Shown here piece by piece: positions 17,082 through 26,079 of a stretch of DNA of 64,000 nucleotides; the first letter of the stretch is position 1; every line of letters starts with the position of its first letter. Origin of the DNA: Halioglobus sp. (GTDB lineage: Bacteria > Pseudomonadota > Gammaproteobacteria > Pseudomonadales > Halieaceae); assembly GCA_002699145.1 (NCBI GenBank), contig PABK01000041.1, forward strand, positions 248,001-312,000, given 5' to 3'. Made by a program: the position numbers and the translations under genes. The notes beneath the pieces are model-generated. The model ran no database searches and was not told the DNA's origin. It was given only the letters and a program-made list of their open reading frames with translations.

Positions 17082-18134
17082 ATGACTCCAGGCGCCCGCC
17101 CTGCAATACTGCGGCCCACAGCAACAGCTTCCGGAACCCAGGCCTTGGCTGCAAAACACTGGCTGCTGCGGTTCGTCCCGCAGCGAAGATACGCCAAACT
17201 GTTCACCGGGGTGATCCTGTTCACCCTGCTGTACCCGCCGTTCAGCCTGGGGGTCAGCGCGACCCTGGACGACCAGACGCCGGCTCTCTTTTTCAGCCTG
17301 GTCATCGCCTATATCATCCCCGTGTTCAGCTACATCACGGAAAAGGCGCAGGAAGCGATGCGCGAGCTGCGTCCGCTGCTGGACCTCGACGAGGACAGCT
17401 TCGAACTCACCTACAGCCGGCTGTCCGCGGTCAGCCCGCGGATCATCGCGGGGCAACTCGCCGGCGGCGCCATCATGGGCGGCCTTCACTACACCAGCCT
17501 GCAGGGTTCCCTGGCCAATGCGCTGGGCGGGCTGACCTCGAGTATCAACGACCTGATGAGCGGCGTGGGCACGCTGCTGACCTGGATGGTCATGACCTCG
17601 GTAATCTACATGCTGGTGCAGCAGGCGGTGATTTTCGCGCGGCTGGGCGGGCGCAACGTGCACGCCACGCCGTTCAACGTGCGCAGCCTCGCGCCCTTCG
17701 CGCGGGTGTCGATCAGCGCCAGCCTGTCGACCATCGGCGCGCTGGCGCTGTTCCCGCTGATCGGCCTGGAGGGCGGCATCGACCTGCGCGAAATACTGCC
17801 CGGCGCCATTGCCATGATCGCCCCCCTCGTCGCCATGTTCCTGCTGCCGGTGTGGCCGCTGCACAGCCGCCTGGCGGCGATGAAGCAGCGCAACCTGGTG
17901 CGCGTGGACCGCCTTATCAACCAGTGCCTGGATGGCGACGGGTTCATCGACGACGGCGCAGCACAGGCGGACAACCTGCAGCAGTTGCTGACCTACCGCC
18001 GCGAGCTGGAGACCTGCGCCACCTGGCCCTTCGACGTGAGTAACTTCGGCCGGCTGGCGCTGTACATGATCATCCCGCCGCTGACCTGGGTGGCCGCGGC
18101 GCTGATCGAAAACCTGGTCGATTCAATGTTGTGA
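17082..18134 (+). CDS. Polytopic membrane protein of unknown function
   Basis: This 350-aa protein has roughly six membrane segments: around residues 40-60 and 68-88, two near 160-190, one near 225-245 and a last one at the C-terminus (LALYMIIPPLTWVAAALI). A soluble charged stretch, EKAQEAMRELRPLLDLDEDSF, follows the second. The start at 17082 lacks a strong ribosome-binding site, and a later Met is possible because the first 25 residues look unstructured. It is divergent from the MDR gene and its 3' end overlaps the convergent deacetylase gene by 12 bp. I do not recognise the family. Confidence 0.75.
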   Translation: MTPGARPAILRPTATASGTQALAAKHWLLRFVPQRRYAKLFTGVILFTLLYPPFSLGVSATLDDQTPALFFSLVIAYIIPVFSYITEKAQEAMRELRPLLDLDEDSFELTYSRLSAVSPRIIAGQLAGGAIMGGLHYTSLQGSLANALGGLTSSINDLMSGVGTLLTWMVMTSVIYMLVQQAVIFARLGGRNVHATPFNVRSLAPFARVSISASLSTIGALALFPLIGLEGGIDLREILPGAIAMIAPLVAMFLLPVWPLHSRLAAMKQRNLVRVDRLINQCLDGDGFIDDGAAQADNLQQLLTYRRELETCATWPFDVSNFGRLALYMIIPPLTWVAAALIENLVDSML

Positions 18135-18860
18135 GCCGGGGCCCGGGGCCGGGGCCGCGCGGCGCGCACCGAGGCGCTCGAGGCAGGTCACCGGCCTGGG
18201 CGTCGACAACCAGCCCGCCAGGTCCCGCCGCAGGCGCAATTGCCGGTCCCGGGGGTGAACCCCCAGTCTCAACACACCGCGGGCGCTGGCGACACCCCGG
18301 TTGACGGCATTGAACCCGCGCAGGAAGGCCGCCCGCACCGCGGTATCGGCCTCGAAACCGACCAGCGGCAGGCGATACAGCCGCCGCGCGTGGAGGTCGT
18401 GAATGCCCGCCAGCGTCTCGATGTAGCGAAAGCCGCAGCCGTCCAGCCGTGCCGGCGCGATGCGTCCCAGGGCCCAGGCGGGCGGCACGTAGAGCGCCGG
18501 CGCCGGCAGTGCATGCTCGCCGAACCAGCGCTGGCAACGCTGCACCAGCTCGACAACACTGGCCTCGTCCAGGGGCAGGTGCTCGGCCACCCCGCGCGAC
18601 AGCAGCGCGCTGTGCAGGCGCTGGTAGAGGCTGCGCGGCGGCGCCATGCGGTGGTGCCAGCCGTGGCCGGCCAATTCGTGTCCGCGCTGCAGCATCGCGC
18701 GCAGCCGCTGCAGGTCACGCGCTTGCCAGTCCAGTCCCGGGACCACCAGCAGGGTCACGGGCCGCAACCCCGCCCTGTCGAATTCCTCCAGGATAGCCTC
18801 GACACGGTCGAGATTGTGCGGCATCACGTCGTGGATGGATGGCAGCAGTTCAAACGACAC
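18123..18860 (-). CDS. Polysaccharide deacetylase-like protein (DUF2334 type)
   Basis: A GTG at 18860, overlapping the glycosyltransferase stop by 11 bp, gives a 245-aa product starting just before LLPSIHDVMP, the expected first strand of DUF2334-type NodB-fold deacetylases. Other family features are VTLLVVPG, RGHELAGHGWHHR with the metal-binding histidines, ALYVPPAWALG, and LRLGVHPRD near the end. It probably removes an acetyl group from a glycan or glycolipid. As the third gene of the sulfotransferase-glycosyltransferase operon it likely modifies the same surface glycan. Longer in-frame extensions upstream are arginine-rich and overlap the glycosyltransferase. Confidence 0.8.
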   Translation of the reverse strand: MSFELLPSIHDVMPHNLDRVEAILEEFDRAGLRPVTLLVVPGLDWQARDLQRLRAMLQRGHELAGHGWHHRMAPPRSLYQRLHSALLSRGVAEHLPLDEASVVELVQRCQRWFGEHALPAPALYVPPAWALGRIAPARLDGCGFRYIETLAGIHDLHARRLYRLPLVGFEADTAVRAAFLRGFNAVNRGVASARGVLRLGVHPRDRQLRLRRDLAGWLSTPRPVTCLERLGARRAAPAPGPGSQH

Positions 18861-20010
18861 GGCGCACCCCGCCGGGATCGTCCAGCCAGTCCAGCCAGGT
18901 TTGCGCGTTCCACGCGTGCAGGCTCCTGGCCGCCTGCAGGGCGCGCTGCGCCGTCGCACGACGCCGCCGCTCATCCAGGCGCATGACACGGTCCAGGCCC
19001 TCAGCCAGGGACTCCTGCGCGCCCATGACGTAAAGGCCGCGCGCCAGGGCCGGCCAGTCGGCGATGCCGCAGGTATGGGATACCAGTGCCGGGCGCCCCC
19101 TGGCCATCGCCTCCAGGGCGACAGTGCCGAATGCCTCCACGTGCGAGGGCAGCAGGAGCAGGTCGTGGCGGTCGATGACGCCGATCAGTTCGTCGCGGGG
19201 CAGCCAGCCCAGGTAGGCCAGGTTGTCCAGTTGCGCCGCCGCGTTGCGCACCGTCTCGCGCAGGGGACCGTCGCCGACAATGCTGAAACGCAGCTCGGGG
19301 CGCTGCCGGGCCAGTTCGAGAATCGTCGGTACGTTCTTTTCCTCCGCCAGGCGACCGACAAACAGCACCTGCCGCAGGCGGCCGGAGGCCGGGGTCACCG
19401 GTCGCGACAGGAACGCGGCGGGAACGGAAGTGCCCATGAGTTCCACGCGCCGGGCGCCCAGCAGGCGCGCCTGGCGCTGCATCTCGGCGGAGTTGGCCAG
19501 CACCAGTGCGCTGTGCCGGAACAACAACCGGTTGCAGCCGGACAGGTACCACCGACACAGGCGGCCGAACGCATCGTGCCAGTAGATACCCGCCAGCGCC
19601 TCGTAGTGGGTATGGAAACCGACGATCAGCGGCACCGACAGCCAGCGCGCGGCGACCAGGCCGAACAGGCCGTAGGGACCGGGCGTGGGCACCACGATCA
19701 CATCCGGGCGCAGGGATTTGAGTTGTGCGCGAATCTTGAACGGGCGCGGCAGCCAGATGCGCTGCGTACTGTCCCCCGGCAGCGGCGGGGTGACGTAGCG
19801 GTGCCAGCGCCGCGTTTGCGCAGTGGGGCAGATCAGTTCGGCGCCGCCGATCCGACCGCGCAACTGTTGTACCAGGTCGGCGTAGTAAGACCCGACCCCG
19901 TTGCGTTCCGGCGGCGAGTCGGACAGTACGGCCACGCGCAGCCGCCCCCGGTCCGGCGCGGGCGCCTGCGCGGCGCCGGCGATCAACTCCTGCGCCGCGT
20001 TCACGCGCAT
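18850..20010 (-). CDS. GT4-family glycosyltransferase
   Basis: This GT-B glycosyltransferase of about 386 aa has an N-terminal acceptor domain (VAVLSDSPPERNGVGSYY, IVGFHTHYEALAG) and a C-terminal donor domain (VLFVGRLAEEKNV, FSIVGDGPLRE). The retaining-GT4 EX7E motif appears as HVEAFGTVALEAMARG. It transfers a nucleotide-activated sugar to a lipid or glycan acceptor, probably at the cytoplasmic membrane face. I prefer the Met at 20010 (MRVNAAQE); one 15 bases upstream is also possible. Both overlap the sulfotransferase stop. The sequence resembles enzymes that add mannose or glucose to membrane lipids, but donor and acceptor cannot be determined. Confidence 0.87.
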   Translation of the reverse strand: MRVNAAQELIAGAAQAPAPDRGRLRVAVLSDSPPERNGVGSYYADLVQQLRGRIGGAELICPTAQTRRWHRYVTPPLPGDSTQRIWLPRPFKIRAQLKSLRPDVIVVPTPGPYGLFGLVAARWLSVPLIVGFHTHYEALAGIYWHDAFGRLCRWYLSGCNRLLFRHSALVLANSAEMQRQARLLGARRVELMGTSVPAAFLSRPVTPASGRLRQVLFVGRLAEEKNVPTILELARQRPELRFSIVGDGPLRETVRNAAAQLDNLAYLGWLPRDELIGVIDRHDLLLLPSHVEAFGTVALEAMARGRPALVSHTCGIADWPALARGLYVMGAQESLAEGLDRVMRLDERRRRATAQRALQAARSLHAWNAQTWLDWLDDPGGVRRVV

Positions 20011-21209
20011 CCCCCGGCATCGCACCAGTGCGCGAAGCGCTCGTGCACATCAGACGGACGAATGTCCCATGTGGCCAGGCCGGCGGCCGTCGAGGCCGGC
20101 ACGTGGCGCCCCCCCCGCTCGTAGGCATCGACCGCGCGCAGCAGTGGCTGCGGCAGCGGTCGGTCGAAGAGTTGCGCATACAGTACGCGCAAGGTACCGG
20201 CGGTGCGTGCGGACAGGTCCGGCAACGCCACCCGGCGCAGCTGCCCTGGCGGGGCCGCGGCGCACAGCCGCTCGAGGTTGCGATAATAGAACTGCAGGCA
20301 GTCGAGCAGGTTGTCGCGGAAACCCGGGTCCGACAGCGGCACCCCAAACAACTTCATGCCCTCGCTCACGGCGCGAAACTGGGAGGTGACGACCTGCAGC
20401 GCGTCGCGCTCGCAGACGATCAGCCGCGCATCGGGAAAGGTTCTGCGCAGGCTGCAGGCCATGCCGGCGAAAGCGGCATTCTTGCTCAGCAGGCTGCGGC
20501 CGGGGCCGTGGACGTAGAGGTGACGCTGCAGGCAGCGCCGGTACCAGTTCATGACGGCGTCGCGTTCGGCGGCGCTGGCATCGCGGTCCAGGGTGCCCAT
20601 GCGCCAGATCCAGCGCGCGCGGGGAAAAGGCACGACGAGAATGAAGCAGCGCAACAGTGGCAGAAAGATGAAGTAGTCCTCTTCCGGCGCCGCGAGGCTG
20701 ACCGGGTGCACGTCGTCGAGCCAGCCAAACATCCTCCGCTCCAGCACCCCGAGCAGGCGGCCAAGGGGGCGGCCGCACAGGCGGTCCAGACGCGCGCAGG
20801 CCAGGCAGACGTAGCGCTCGCTGATGCTCGGCGCGAAGAAACACTCCCAGGTACTGAAGGTGGTGAACTGCGGGTCGTGGGCCAGCAGCCGGTGCAGGAA
20901 GGTGGTGCCGCTGCGCGGTACGCCCAGCACAAAGGTGGGCTGGCGAATCTCGATGTCGCGATAGCCGCGAAAGAGGATCTCGTCCAGCGCGAAGCCGATC
21001 CAGTGCAGCAACTGCAGGCAGGCGAACGGCGGCAGCGCCAGCGCGACCACCAGCAGGCGCTGCAGATGGCGCGCCACTCCCGGGTAGGGGCGCGGGAACA
21101 GGCCCTGCAGGACCAGATCCAGGAATCGCAGGGTCAGGGTCGACACGGTACGGGTACCGCTGGCGAGCGCGCGCACGAGTGCGGGCGTGTACCGGCTATT
21201 TTCACACAC
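20001..21209 (-). CDS. Sulfotransferase family protein
   Basis: This 402-aa protein has the PAPS 5'-phosphosulfate-binding loop VPRSGTTFLHRLL at residues of about 93-105. It also has the helix pair WECFFAPSI and PEEDYFIF, and a 3'-phosphate-binding-type segment, LIVCERDALQVVTSQF, seen in bacterial carbohydrate and lipid sulfotransferases. The GTG start at 21209 follows GAGG. The N-terminal region, with a hydrophobic stretch near residues 55-75, suggests membrane association. It transfers sulfate from PAPS to an unknown hydroxyl or amine. The overlapping glycosyltransferase and deacetylase downstream suggest a sulfated glycolipid or exopolysaccharide component. Confidence 0.85.
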   Translation of the reverse strand: MCENSRYTPALVRALASGTRTVSTLTLRFLDLVLQGLFPRPYPGVARHLQRLLVVALALPPFACLQLLHWIGFALDEILFRGYRDIEIRQPTFVLGVPRSGTTFLHRLLAHDPQFTTFSTWECFFAPSISERYVCLACARLDRLCGRPLGRLLGVLERRMFGWLDDVHPVSLAAPEEDYFIFLPLLRCFILVVPFPRARWIWRMGTLDRDASAAERDAVMNWYRRCLQRHLYVHGPGRSLLSKNAAFAGMACSLRRTFPDARLIVCERDALQVVTSQFRAVSEGMKLFGVPLSDPGFRDNLLDCLQFYYRNLERLCAAAPPGQLRRVALPDLSARTAGTLRVLYAQLFDRPLPQPLLRAVDAYERGGRHVPASTAAGLATWDIRPSDVHERFAHWCDAGGCA

Positions 21210-21341
21210 GCCTCGATGCTAGGGCGGGATTGTTACACCGCTGTTACCCGCCCGTCCCGCCCGGCGCTGCGGCGGCCGCTTGCGTTCTCGCACAGCGGTG
21301 CTACTTTTAGGCTATTCGTTGGGCTTCCACCGGCAGCAACG

Positions 21342-22346
21342 ATGAACAACTGTCTCGCCGTAAACCGCCCCACCGCGCACGGCCGCGCCGCGACCTGGCT
21401 GGCTGCGTTTCTCGCCCTCTGTCTCGTCGGCTGCGTCCAGACCAAGACCACGCCGGGTTACGCCCGGGCAGGGGACCACATCGTCATCGGCCTGGGCGGC
21501 GCCGAGCGCAACCTCGGCGGGGCAACGGTGCTCAAAGCCGCGGACCTGAGCATCGTGCTCACCGACGCGAACGACGTCCAGCACACCCTGGAAGCGCGTT
21601 TCATTTTCCGCTCCTTCGCGGACTACGCGTCGCAGATGACCACCTACACCATGGACGGCACCCTCGACGATGTCGGCCTCTCCGGCATGGTGCCCTACGA
21701 CGGCGGCTGGTTCGTGGTCTCGCCGCTGACCACCCCCGGCAACTACAACAACCCCCTGCCACTGGCGGTGGGGCCCGCGACCATCGCGGTCACCTCAGCC
21801 AAGCTCACCAATACTGCCGGCGCGCTGGAGGGCGACCTCAGCGCCATCCCCATCGAGATCATCGCCGGCACCTCGCCCCAGGACACGGATTTCACGCGCC
21901 AGTTCACCGGGTACAAGGCGGACCCGGACCGCTTCTTCATCACACCCGACGATCTCACCGGGATTACCGAGGTCGGGGGCGCGTTCCTGGTCGTCGAGTA
22001 CAACGACGAGTCGTTTTTCGACGAGGGTATCGCGCCCACCGTGGTGCCGCTCAATCACAACCCCTACGTGCAGTTGAGCTACAACGTGGTGCCCAACGGC
22101 GACGGCACCGGCCGCATCTACGTCACCCTGATCAACCCCGCGGGCTTCACCACGCCGGCCGGCGCCAGCCCGAATTCCTCACTGTTGTCGGACCTGGGCG
22201 TGCAGCTGGTCTACTTCCCCACGGGCAGCGCGGCCCAGGCCAAGACGGTCTTCAGCCTGGACCTGGTGGCCAGCTACTACATGGACATCAACGGTTTCCC
22301 GCTGGGCAGCGTGGCGCCGGTGCTTACCCATGTCCAGGATCTCTGA
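21342..22346 (+). CDS. Secreted lipoprotein of unknown function, partner of the matrixin
   Basis: This 334-aa protein starts at ATG 21342; much longer in-frame extensions run antisense through the sulfotransferase and are rejected. Its lipoprotein signal ends CLVGC and is followed by VQTKTT, so it lacks the SDGSD tag. The mature part looks like one or two beta-sandwich domains (VIGLGGAERNLGGATVL, LSYNVVPNGDGTGRIYVTLINPAG). I recognise no family. It overlaps the downstream metalloprotease by 17 bp, implying co-expression, so it may be a substrate, inhibitor or anchoring partner of that enzyme. Confidence 0.72.
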   Translation: MNNCLAVNRPTAHGRAATWLAAFLALCLVGCVQTKTTPGYARAGDHIVIGLGGAERNLGGATVLKAADLSIVLTDANDVQHTLEARFIFRSFADYASQMTTYTMDGTLDDVGLSGMVPYDGGWFVVSPLTTPGNYNNPLPLAVGPATIAVTSAKLTNTAGALEGDLSAIPIEIIAGTSPQDTDFTRQFTGYKADPDRFFITPDDLTGITEVGGAFLVVEYNDESFFDEGIAPTVVPLNHNPYVQLSYNVVPNGDGTGRIYVTLINPAGFTTPAGASPNSSLLSDLGVQLVYFPTGSAAQAKTVFSLDLVASYYMDINGFPLGSVAPVLTHVQDL

Positions 22347-23340
22347 GCGGGCCAGGTGGCGCGCGGCCGTGCTGTCGCTGGCCGGCGCACTGGCCCTGCT
22401 GTCCGCTCAGGCGCAAGCGTGCAGCGTCTACGGCAAGGGCTGGGGCAGCAAGTGGGACAACCCGGTGTGGCCGGACAGCGCGGTTGTCACCTGGAGTTAC
22501 ATGACCCCGGGCGTGGGACTGGGCCCACAGACGCCGGTGGCCTGGAGCGGCACCAATACACTGGGCAGCGGCGGTGCCGACGACCTGCGCGTCATCATCG
22601 ACAACGCGCACGGCGCCGGGGCCTTCGACGCCGCGGTGCAGCGCGCGCTGGACACCTGGGAGGGCGCCGCCAATATCCAGTTCGTGCAGGTGGCGGACCA
22701 GGGAGGCGATTTCGGCACCGCCACCGTGCCGGACATCCGCATCGGCGCCTTCAGCTTCGGCGCCGGCGACCCCGCCGGCGCGGCGGGTTTTGGTCCGCCC
22801 GGCGACGATATCAACTTTCCCGACGCGCTGGCCGGCGACATCGCTTTCAACGACGACAACCACTTCAACATCGACCCCGGCAACGAGGGCGACCCCCTGC
22901 AGACCGGGCCCGGGGGCCTGTACCTGAACGATATCGAGGGCCTGGTGCTGCACGAGGTCGGCCACACCCTGGGCATCGGCCACAGCAAGGTGGTCGACAG
23001 CGTGCTGTGCGGATACCTGTCGCCGAACTTTGACGGCCAGGCCTGCCGCTACGACCTGGTCAACCGCGTGCTGGAGCCGGACGACCTCAATGCGCTGCGC
23101 AACATCTACGGCCCGCCTCCCCCGCCGGATGGCGATATCAGCTTCGATTGCACGGTCGACGCCGCGGATGCGCAGCTGGTCAACCGCCTGCTGCTGGGGC
23201 TGTTCGTGCCCAACGCGGCGCAACTGGCCCGCGCCGACGTGGCGCCGCTGGTTGGCGGTGTCCCGGTGCCTGACGGGCAGATCAGGCTGGACGACTTGAT
23301 GACGATCATGAAAAAGGGCATCAGGGCCATAAGCTTTTGA
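22330..23340 (+). CDS. Matrixin-like zinc metalloprotease with dockerin-like C-terminus
   Basis: This 336-aa secreted protein (signal peptide to about residue 34, cut after AQA) carries the metzincin zinc motif HEVGHTLGIGH at residues 208-218. A preceding VADQGGDFGTATVPDIRIG matches the matrixin calcium-binding strand region. The usual methionine of the Met-turn seems replaced, the segment after the zinc site reading VDSVLCGYLSP. After a PPPPP linker, residues of about 270-336 form a dockerin type I-like pair: CTVDAADAQLVNRLLLG and VPDGQIRLDDLMTIMKKG, with Ca2+-loop acidic residues. This could attach the protease to a cohesin-like partner. It is translationally coupled to the lipoprotein upstream. 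Confidence 0.82.
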   Translation: MSRISERARWRAAVLSLAGALALLSAQAQACSVYGKGWGSKWDNPVWPDSAVVTWSYMTPGVGLGPQTPVAWSGTNTLGSGGADDLRVIIDNAHGAGAFDAAVQRALDTWEGAANIQFVQVADQGGDFGTATVPDIRIGAFSFGAGDPAGAAGFGPPGDDINFPDALAGDIAFNDDNHFNIDPGNEGDPLQTGPGGLYLNDIEGLVLHEVGHTLGIGHSKVVDSVLCGYLSPNFDGQACRYDLVNRVLEPDDLNALRNIYGPPPPPDGDISFDCTVDAADAQLVNRLLLGLFVPNAAQLARADVAPLVGGVPVPDGQIRLDDLMTIMKKGIRAISF

Positions 23341-23423
23341 GGCCGGTGCTATATTTCCCGGCAGCGACGTTGTAACGCGCCGCCGCAGGCGGCAAACAGA
23401 TCGATCATCACCGGGATAACACT

Positions 23424-24374
23424 ATGCATAACCTGAAAATGATCCTGCGTCACTGCCTTGGCGCCCTGCTTCTGGTCACGGCCGCCATCCACGCAGACCC
23501 CGAGCCGGAATATACGTTCATGGACGATCTCAAGGTGGTAGACGACGCACTCAGGAACAATCCCACACACGCCCTGCGCCAGTCACTGGAATCCTGCCTG
23601 AAACAGCGCAACCACGCGGTGGTGCTGAACGAGATCGGCATGGAAGAACGGGCGCGGCGCGCGCTGCAGTACTGTTTTGACTCGCTCTACCTGACCCGGG
23701 AAACCGTGGTCAAGGTCAAGGCGCCAACCCAGGAGGAGTTGCAGGCGCTGGCGCAGCAGGAGTTTGACAGGGCGCTCGCCCTGGCACCGGACGTGCGCAA
23801 CGGGCTGGCGATTTACCGCGAGTGCGCCGCCTGCCACGAGCCTGAGGGCTGGGGCCTGGCCAGCGGGATCGTGCCGCAGATCGCCGGCCAGCACAGGGAT
23901 GTCGTGATCAAGCAGCTCGCAGATTTCCGCGCCGGCAACAGGAACTCGGGGTTGATGGCGCCCTACGCCTCGGTGGAGAGCATCGGCGGGGCCCAGGCCG
24001 TCGCCGATGTGGCCGAGTATGTCTCCACCCTCGAGATCAGCGTGGACAACGGCAAGGGGCCCGGCACCAGCCTGGCACTGGGCGAACGACTCTACGCCAG
24101 GCACTGCGCGAAGTGTCACGGCGACAATGGCGAGGGCAGCAACGAGGACCTGGCGCCGCGCATCCAGGCGCAGCACTACAAGTACCTGCTGGAACAGTTC
24201 CGCGCAATTCGCGACGGTGAACGCCGCAACGCCAGCGCGAAGATGACGGCCCTGAGCAAGGAACTCACCGGCGAGGAGGTAGCAGCCGTCCTGGATTACA
24301 CCTCCCGCCTGTTACCGGACGAGGAATTGCGCGCGCCGGAGGGCTGGAGAAATCCCGATTTCGAGCAGCCCTGA
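23424..24374 (+). CDS. Periplasmic dihaem cytochrome c (c4-like)
   Basis: This 316-aa protein has a Sec signal peptide (to about residue 25) and two haem-c sites: CAACH at 134-138 and CAKCH at 228-232. They lie in tandem class I domains separated by about 94 residues, as in cytochrome c4. Downstream methionines in GLMAPYAS and AKMTALSKE are candidate axial ligands. The N-terminal 110 residues before the first haem, with two cysteines, are extra relative to c4 and unassigned. It probably shuttles electrons to a terminal oxidase or a periplasmic dehydrogenase; no partner lies alongside. A GC-rich hairpin at 23379-23393 sits in the leader. Confidence 0.85.
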   Translation: MHNLKMILRHCLGALLLVTAAIHADPEPEYTFMDDLKVVDDALRNNPTHALRQSLESCLKQRNHAVVLNEIGMEERARRALQYCFDSLYLTRETVVKVKAPTQEELQALAQQEFDRALALAPDVRNGLAIYRECAACHEPEGWGLASGIVPQIAGQHRDVVIKQLADFRAGNRNSGLMAPYASVESIGGAQAVADVAEYVSTLEISVDNGKGPGTSLALGERLYARHCAKCHGDNGEGSNEDLAPRIQAQHYKYLLEQFRAIRDGERRNASAKMTALSKELTGEEVAAVLDYTSRLLPDEELRAPEGWRNPDFEQP

Positions 24375-24504
24375 AACGCCATGAACCGGTCGGCAGCACC
24401 GGATGCGCGCATGGAACCCTGCCAGCGCCGCGCATGCCGTGATAGTCACCGCGCGATTGCGCTCTGGCGCAAGGGCCCCGCCACGGCGGCCCGGCCGTGC
24501 GCGA

Positions 24505-26064
24505 TCATGCCGGGTAGCCTGTCGTCGCGCGTATCGACTGGTACAGCGGCCCCAGCCGGCCGTACATTTTCAGGTAGACGTCCCTGTACAGGGCGTCGTA
24601 GGTGCGCACGTTCGCAGCGATCGGGGTAAAGCGCTCGCCCTCGTGAGTCATGCTGTCCAGCGCGCTCTGGTAATCCGGGAAGAGGCCGGCGCCGACTGCC
24701 GCGTTGATCGCTGCGCCCAGGCCTGACGTCTCATAGGTATGGGGCCGCTCCGCTGTCATGCCAAAGACATCGGCGGTGATCTGCATGGCCTCGTCGCTCT
24801 GCGAACCACCGCCGGATACCTTCAGCGTCGAAATGCGGTGCCCGCTGCGATTTTCCAGGCGCTCCTTGCCTTCGCGCAGGGCGTAGGCCAGCCCCTCGAT
24901 GATCGCCCGGTAGATATGCGCACGCGTGTGTACATCGCCGAAACCGATCATCGCGCCCTTCGCCTCGGGCCCGGGCTCACGCACGCCGGGCGACCAGTAG
25001 GGCTGTACCACCAGGCCCATGGAGCCCGGCGGCACCGCCTTGAGCAGGTCTTCGAACAGGGTCTCGGGCGCCACGCCCGACTGCGCCGCCATGCGCGTCT
25101 CGCGCAGGCCGAACTCACGCTTGAACCAGTTCACCATCCAGTAGCCGCGCTGCACCATGGTCTCGGTGTTGTAGGCATTGGGTACGGCCGCGGGATAGGC
25201 GGGCACGTGGCGCAGCGCCTCGATGTATTGCGTATTGGTGCTGTTGTAGGTGGCGGTCGTGCCGTAACTGAGACTGCCGGTATCCGGCGTAAGGCAGCCC
25301 GAGGCAAGCACCTCACAGGCCTTGTCGGCGCCCGCCGAGATAAGTTGCAGCCCCTGGGGGATACCGGTCGCGGCCGCCGCCGCCTCGCTGATACAGCCCA
25401 GGGGTGAACCGGCGGGGACCAGCTCGGGCAGTTGCCCGCGCTGGATGGGCAGGGCTTTCCATTTCCAGTCCAGCCTGCCCGCCCAGCGATGGCGCCTGAA
25501 ATCGAACGGCAGGTAGCCCACCTGGCTGGCCACGGAGTCGACATATTTCCCGGTCAGGCGGTAGCTGAGGTAGCCGGACAGCAGCAGGAAGTGCGCGGTG
25601 CGCTGCCAGATCTCTGGCTGGTTGTTCCTGATCCAGTGCGCCTCGGACTGTGAGCGGAAAAAGCGCACGGTTTCCCGCTCCCCGGCAAGCCCCAGCAGCA
25701 GGCCCCACAGGCCCATGCCCGGCAGGCGCTGTTCCAGGCGCTGGTCCAGCCACACGATAGCCGGGCGCAGCGCTTGGCCATTGCTGTCCAGATTGACCAC
25801 CGTGGCGCGCTGCGTGGTCAGCGCCAGCGAACGGATCGCGCTGCGCGGGAAATCGAGCTGCGGCCACAGTCCCTGGCAGGCCTGGCACAGCTTGTCCCAG
25901 AAGTACTCCACGCGCTGCTCGGCCCAACCGGGGTGCTGCGAGAAGTAGGGCTCTATCTCCACCTTGCTCTTGGCGACCAGTTGGCCGTCCAGGTCGAAAA
26001 CCAGGGCGCGCACGCTCTGCGTGCCGTTGTCGATTGCCAGTACATAGTCCTTGTTATTGTTCAC
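24505..26064 (-). CDS. FGGY-family carbohydrate kinase
   Basis: This 519-aa sugar kinase has the FGGY N-terminal phosphate-binding DNGTQSVRALVFDLDGQ, the WAEQ segment after it, the catalytic-region TTQRATVV and the C-terminal signature around LKVSGGGSQSDEAMQITADVFG. It starts 15 bp after glpD in the operon. Glycerol kinases are the nearest functional partner of GlpD, but this sequence looks more like the xylulokinase/unassigned FGGY branch. It may phosphorylate glycerol, dihydroxyacetone or a lipid-derived polyol such as an alkylglycerol. That is an inference from the neighbours. Confidence 0.87.
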   Translation of the reverse strand: MNNNKDYVLAIDNGTQSVRALVFDLDGQLVAKSKVEIEPYFSQHPGWAEQRVEYFWDKLCQACQGLWPQLDFPRSAIRSLALTTQRATVVNLDSNGQALRPAIVWLDQRLEQRLPGMGLWGLLLGLAGERETVRFFRSQSEAHWIRNNQPEIWQRTAHFLLLSGYLSYRLTGKYVDSVASQVGYLPFDFRRHRWAGRLDWKWKALPIQRGQLPELVPAGSPLGCISEAAAAATGIPQGLQLISAGADKACEVLASGCLTPDTGSLSYGTTATYNSTNTQYIEALRHVPAYPAAVPNAYNTETMVQRGYWMVNWFKREFGLRETRMAAQSGVAPETLFEDLLKAVPPGSMGLVVQPYWSPGVREPGPEAKGAMIGFGDVHTRAHIYRAIIEGLAYALREGKERLENRSGHRISTLKVSGGGSQSDEAMQITADVFGMTAERPHTYETSGLGAAINAAVGAGLFPDYQSALDSMTHEGERFTPIAANVRTYDALYRDVYLKMYGRLGPLYQSIRATTGYPA

Positions 26065-26079
26065 AAACCGGCTCCGGAA

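Noticed and set aside
15840-17864. A 674-codon extension of the MDR oxidoreductase through the divergent membrane-protein gene
   Set aside because: The part beyond 16949 is His/Gln/Arg-rich shadow sequence, and a proper ribosome-binding site marks 16949.
20028-21341. A 438-codon N-terminal extension of the 21342 lipoprotein
   Set aside because: It runs antisense through the sulfotransferase, and the lipoprotein signal peptide at 21342 gives a natural start.
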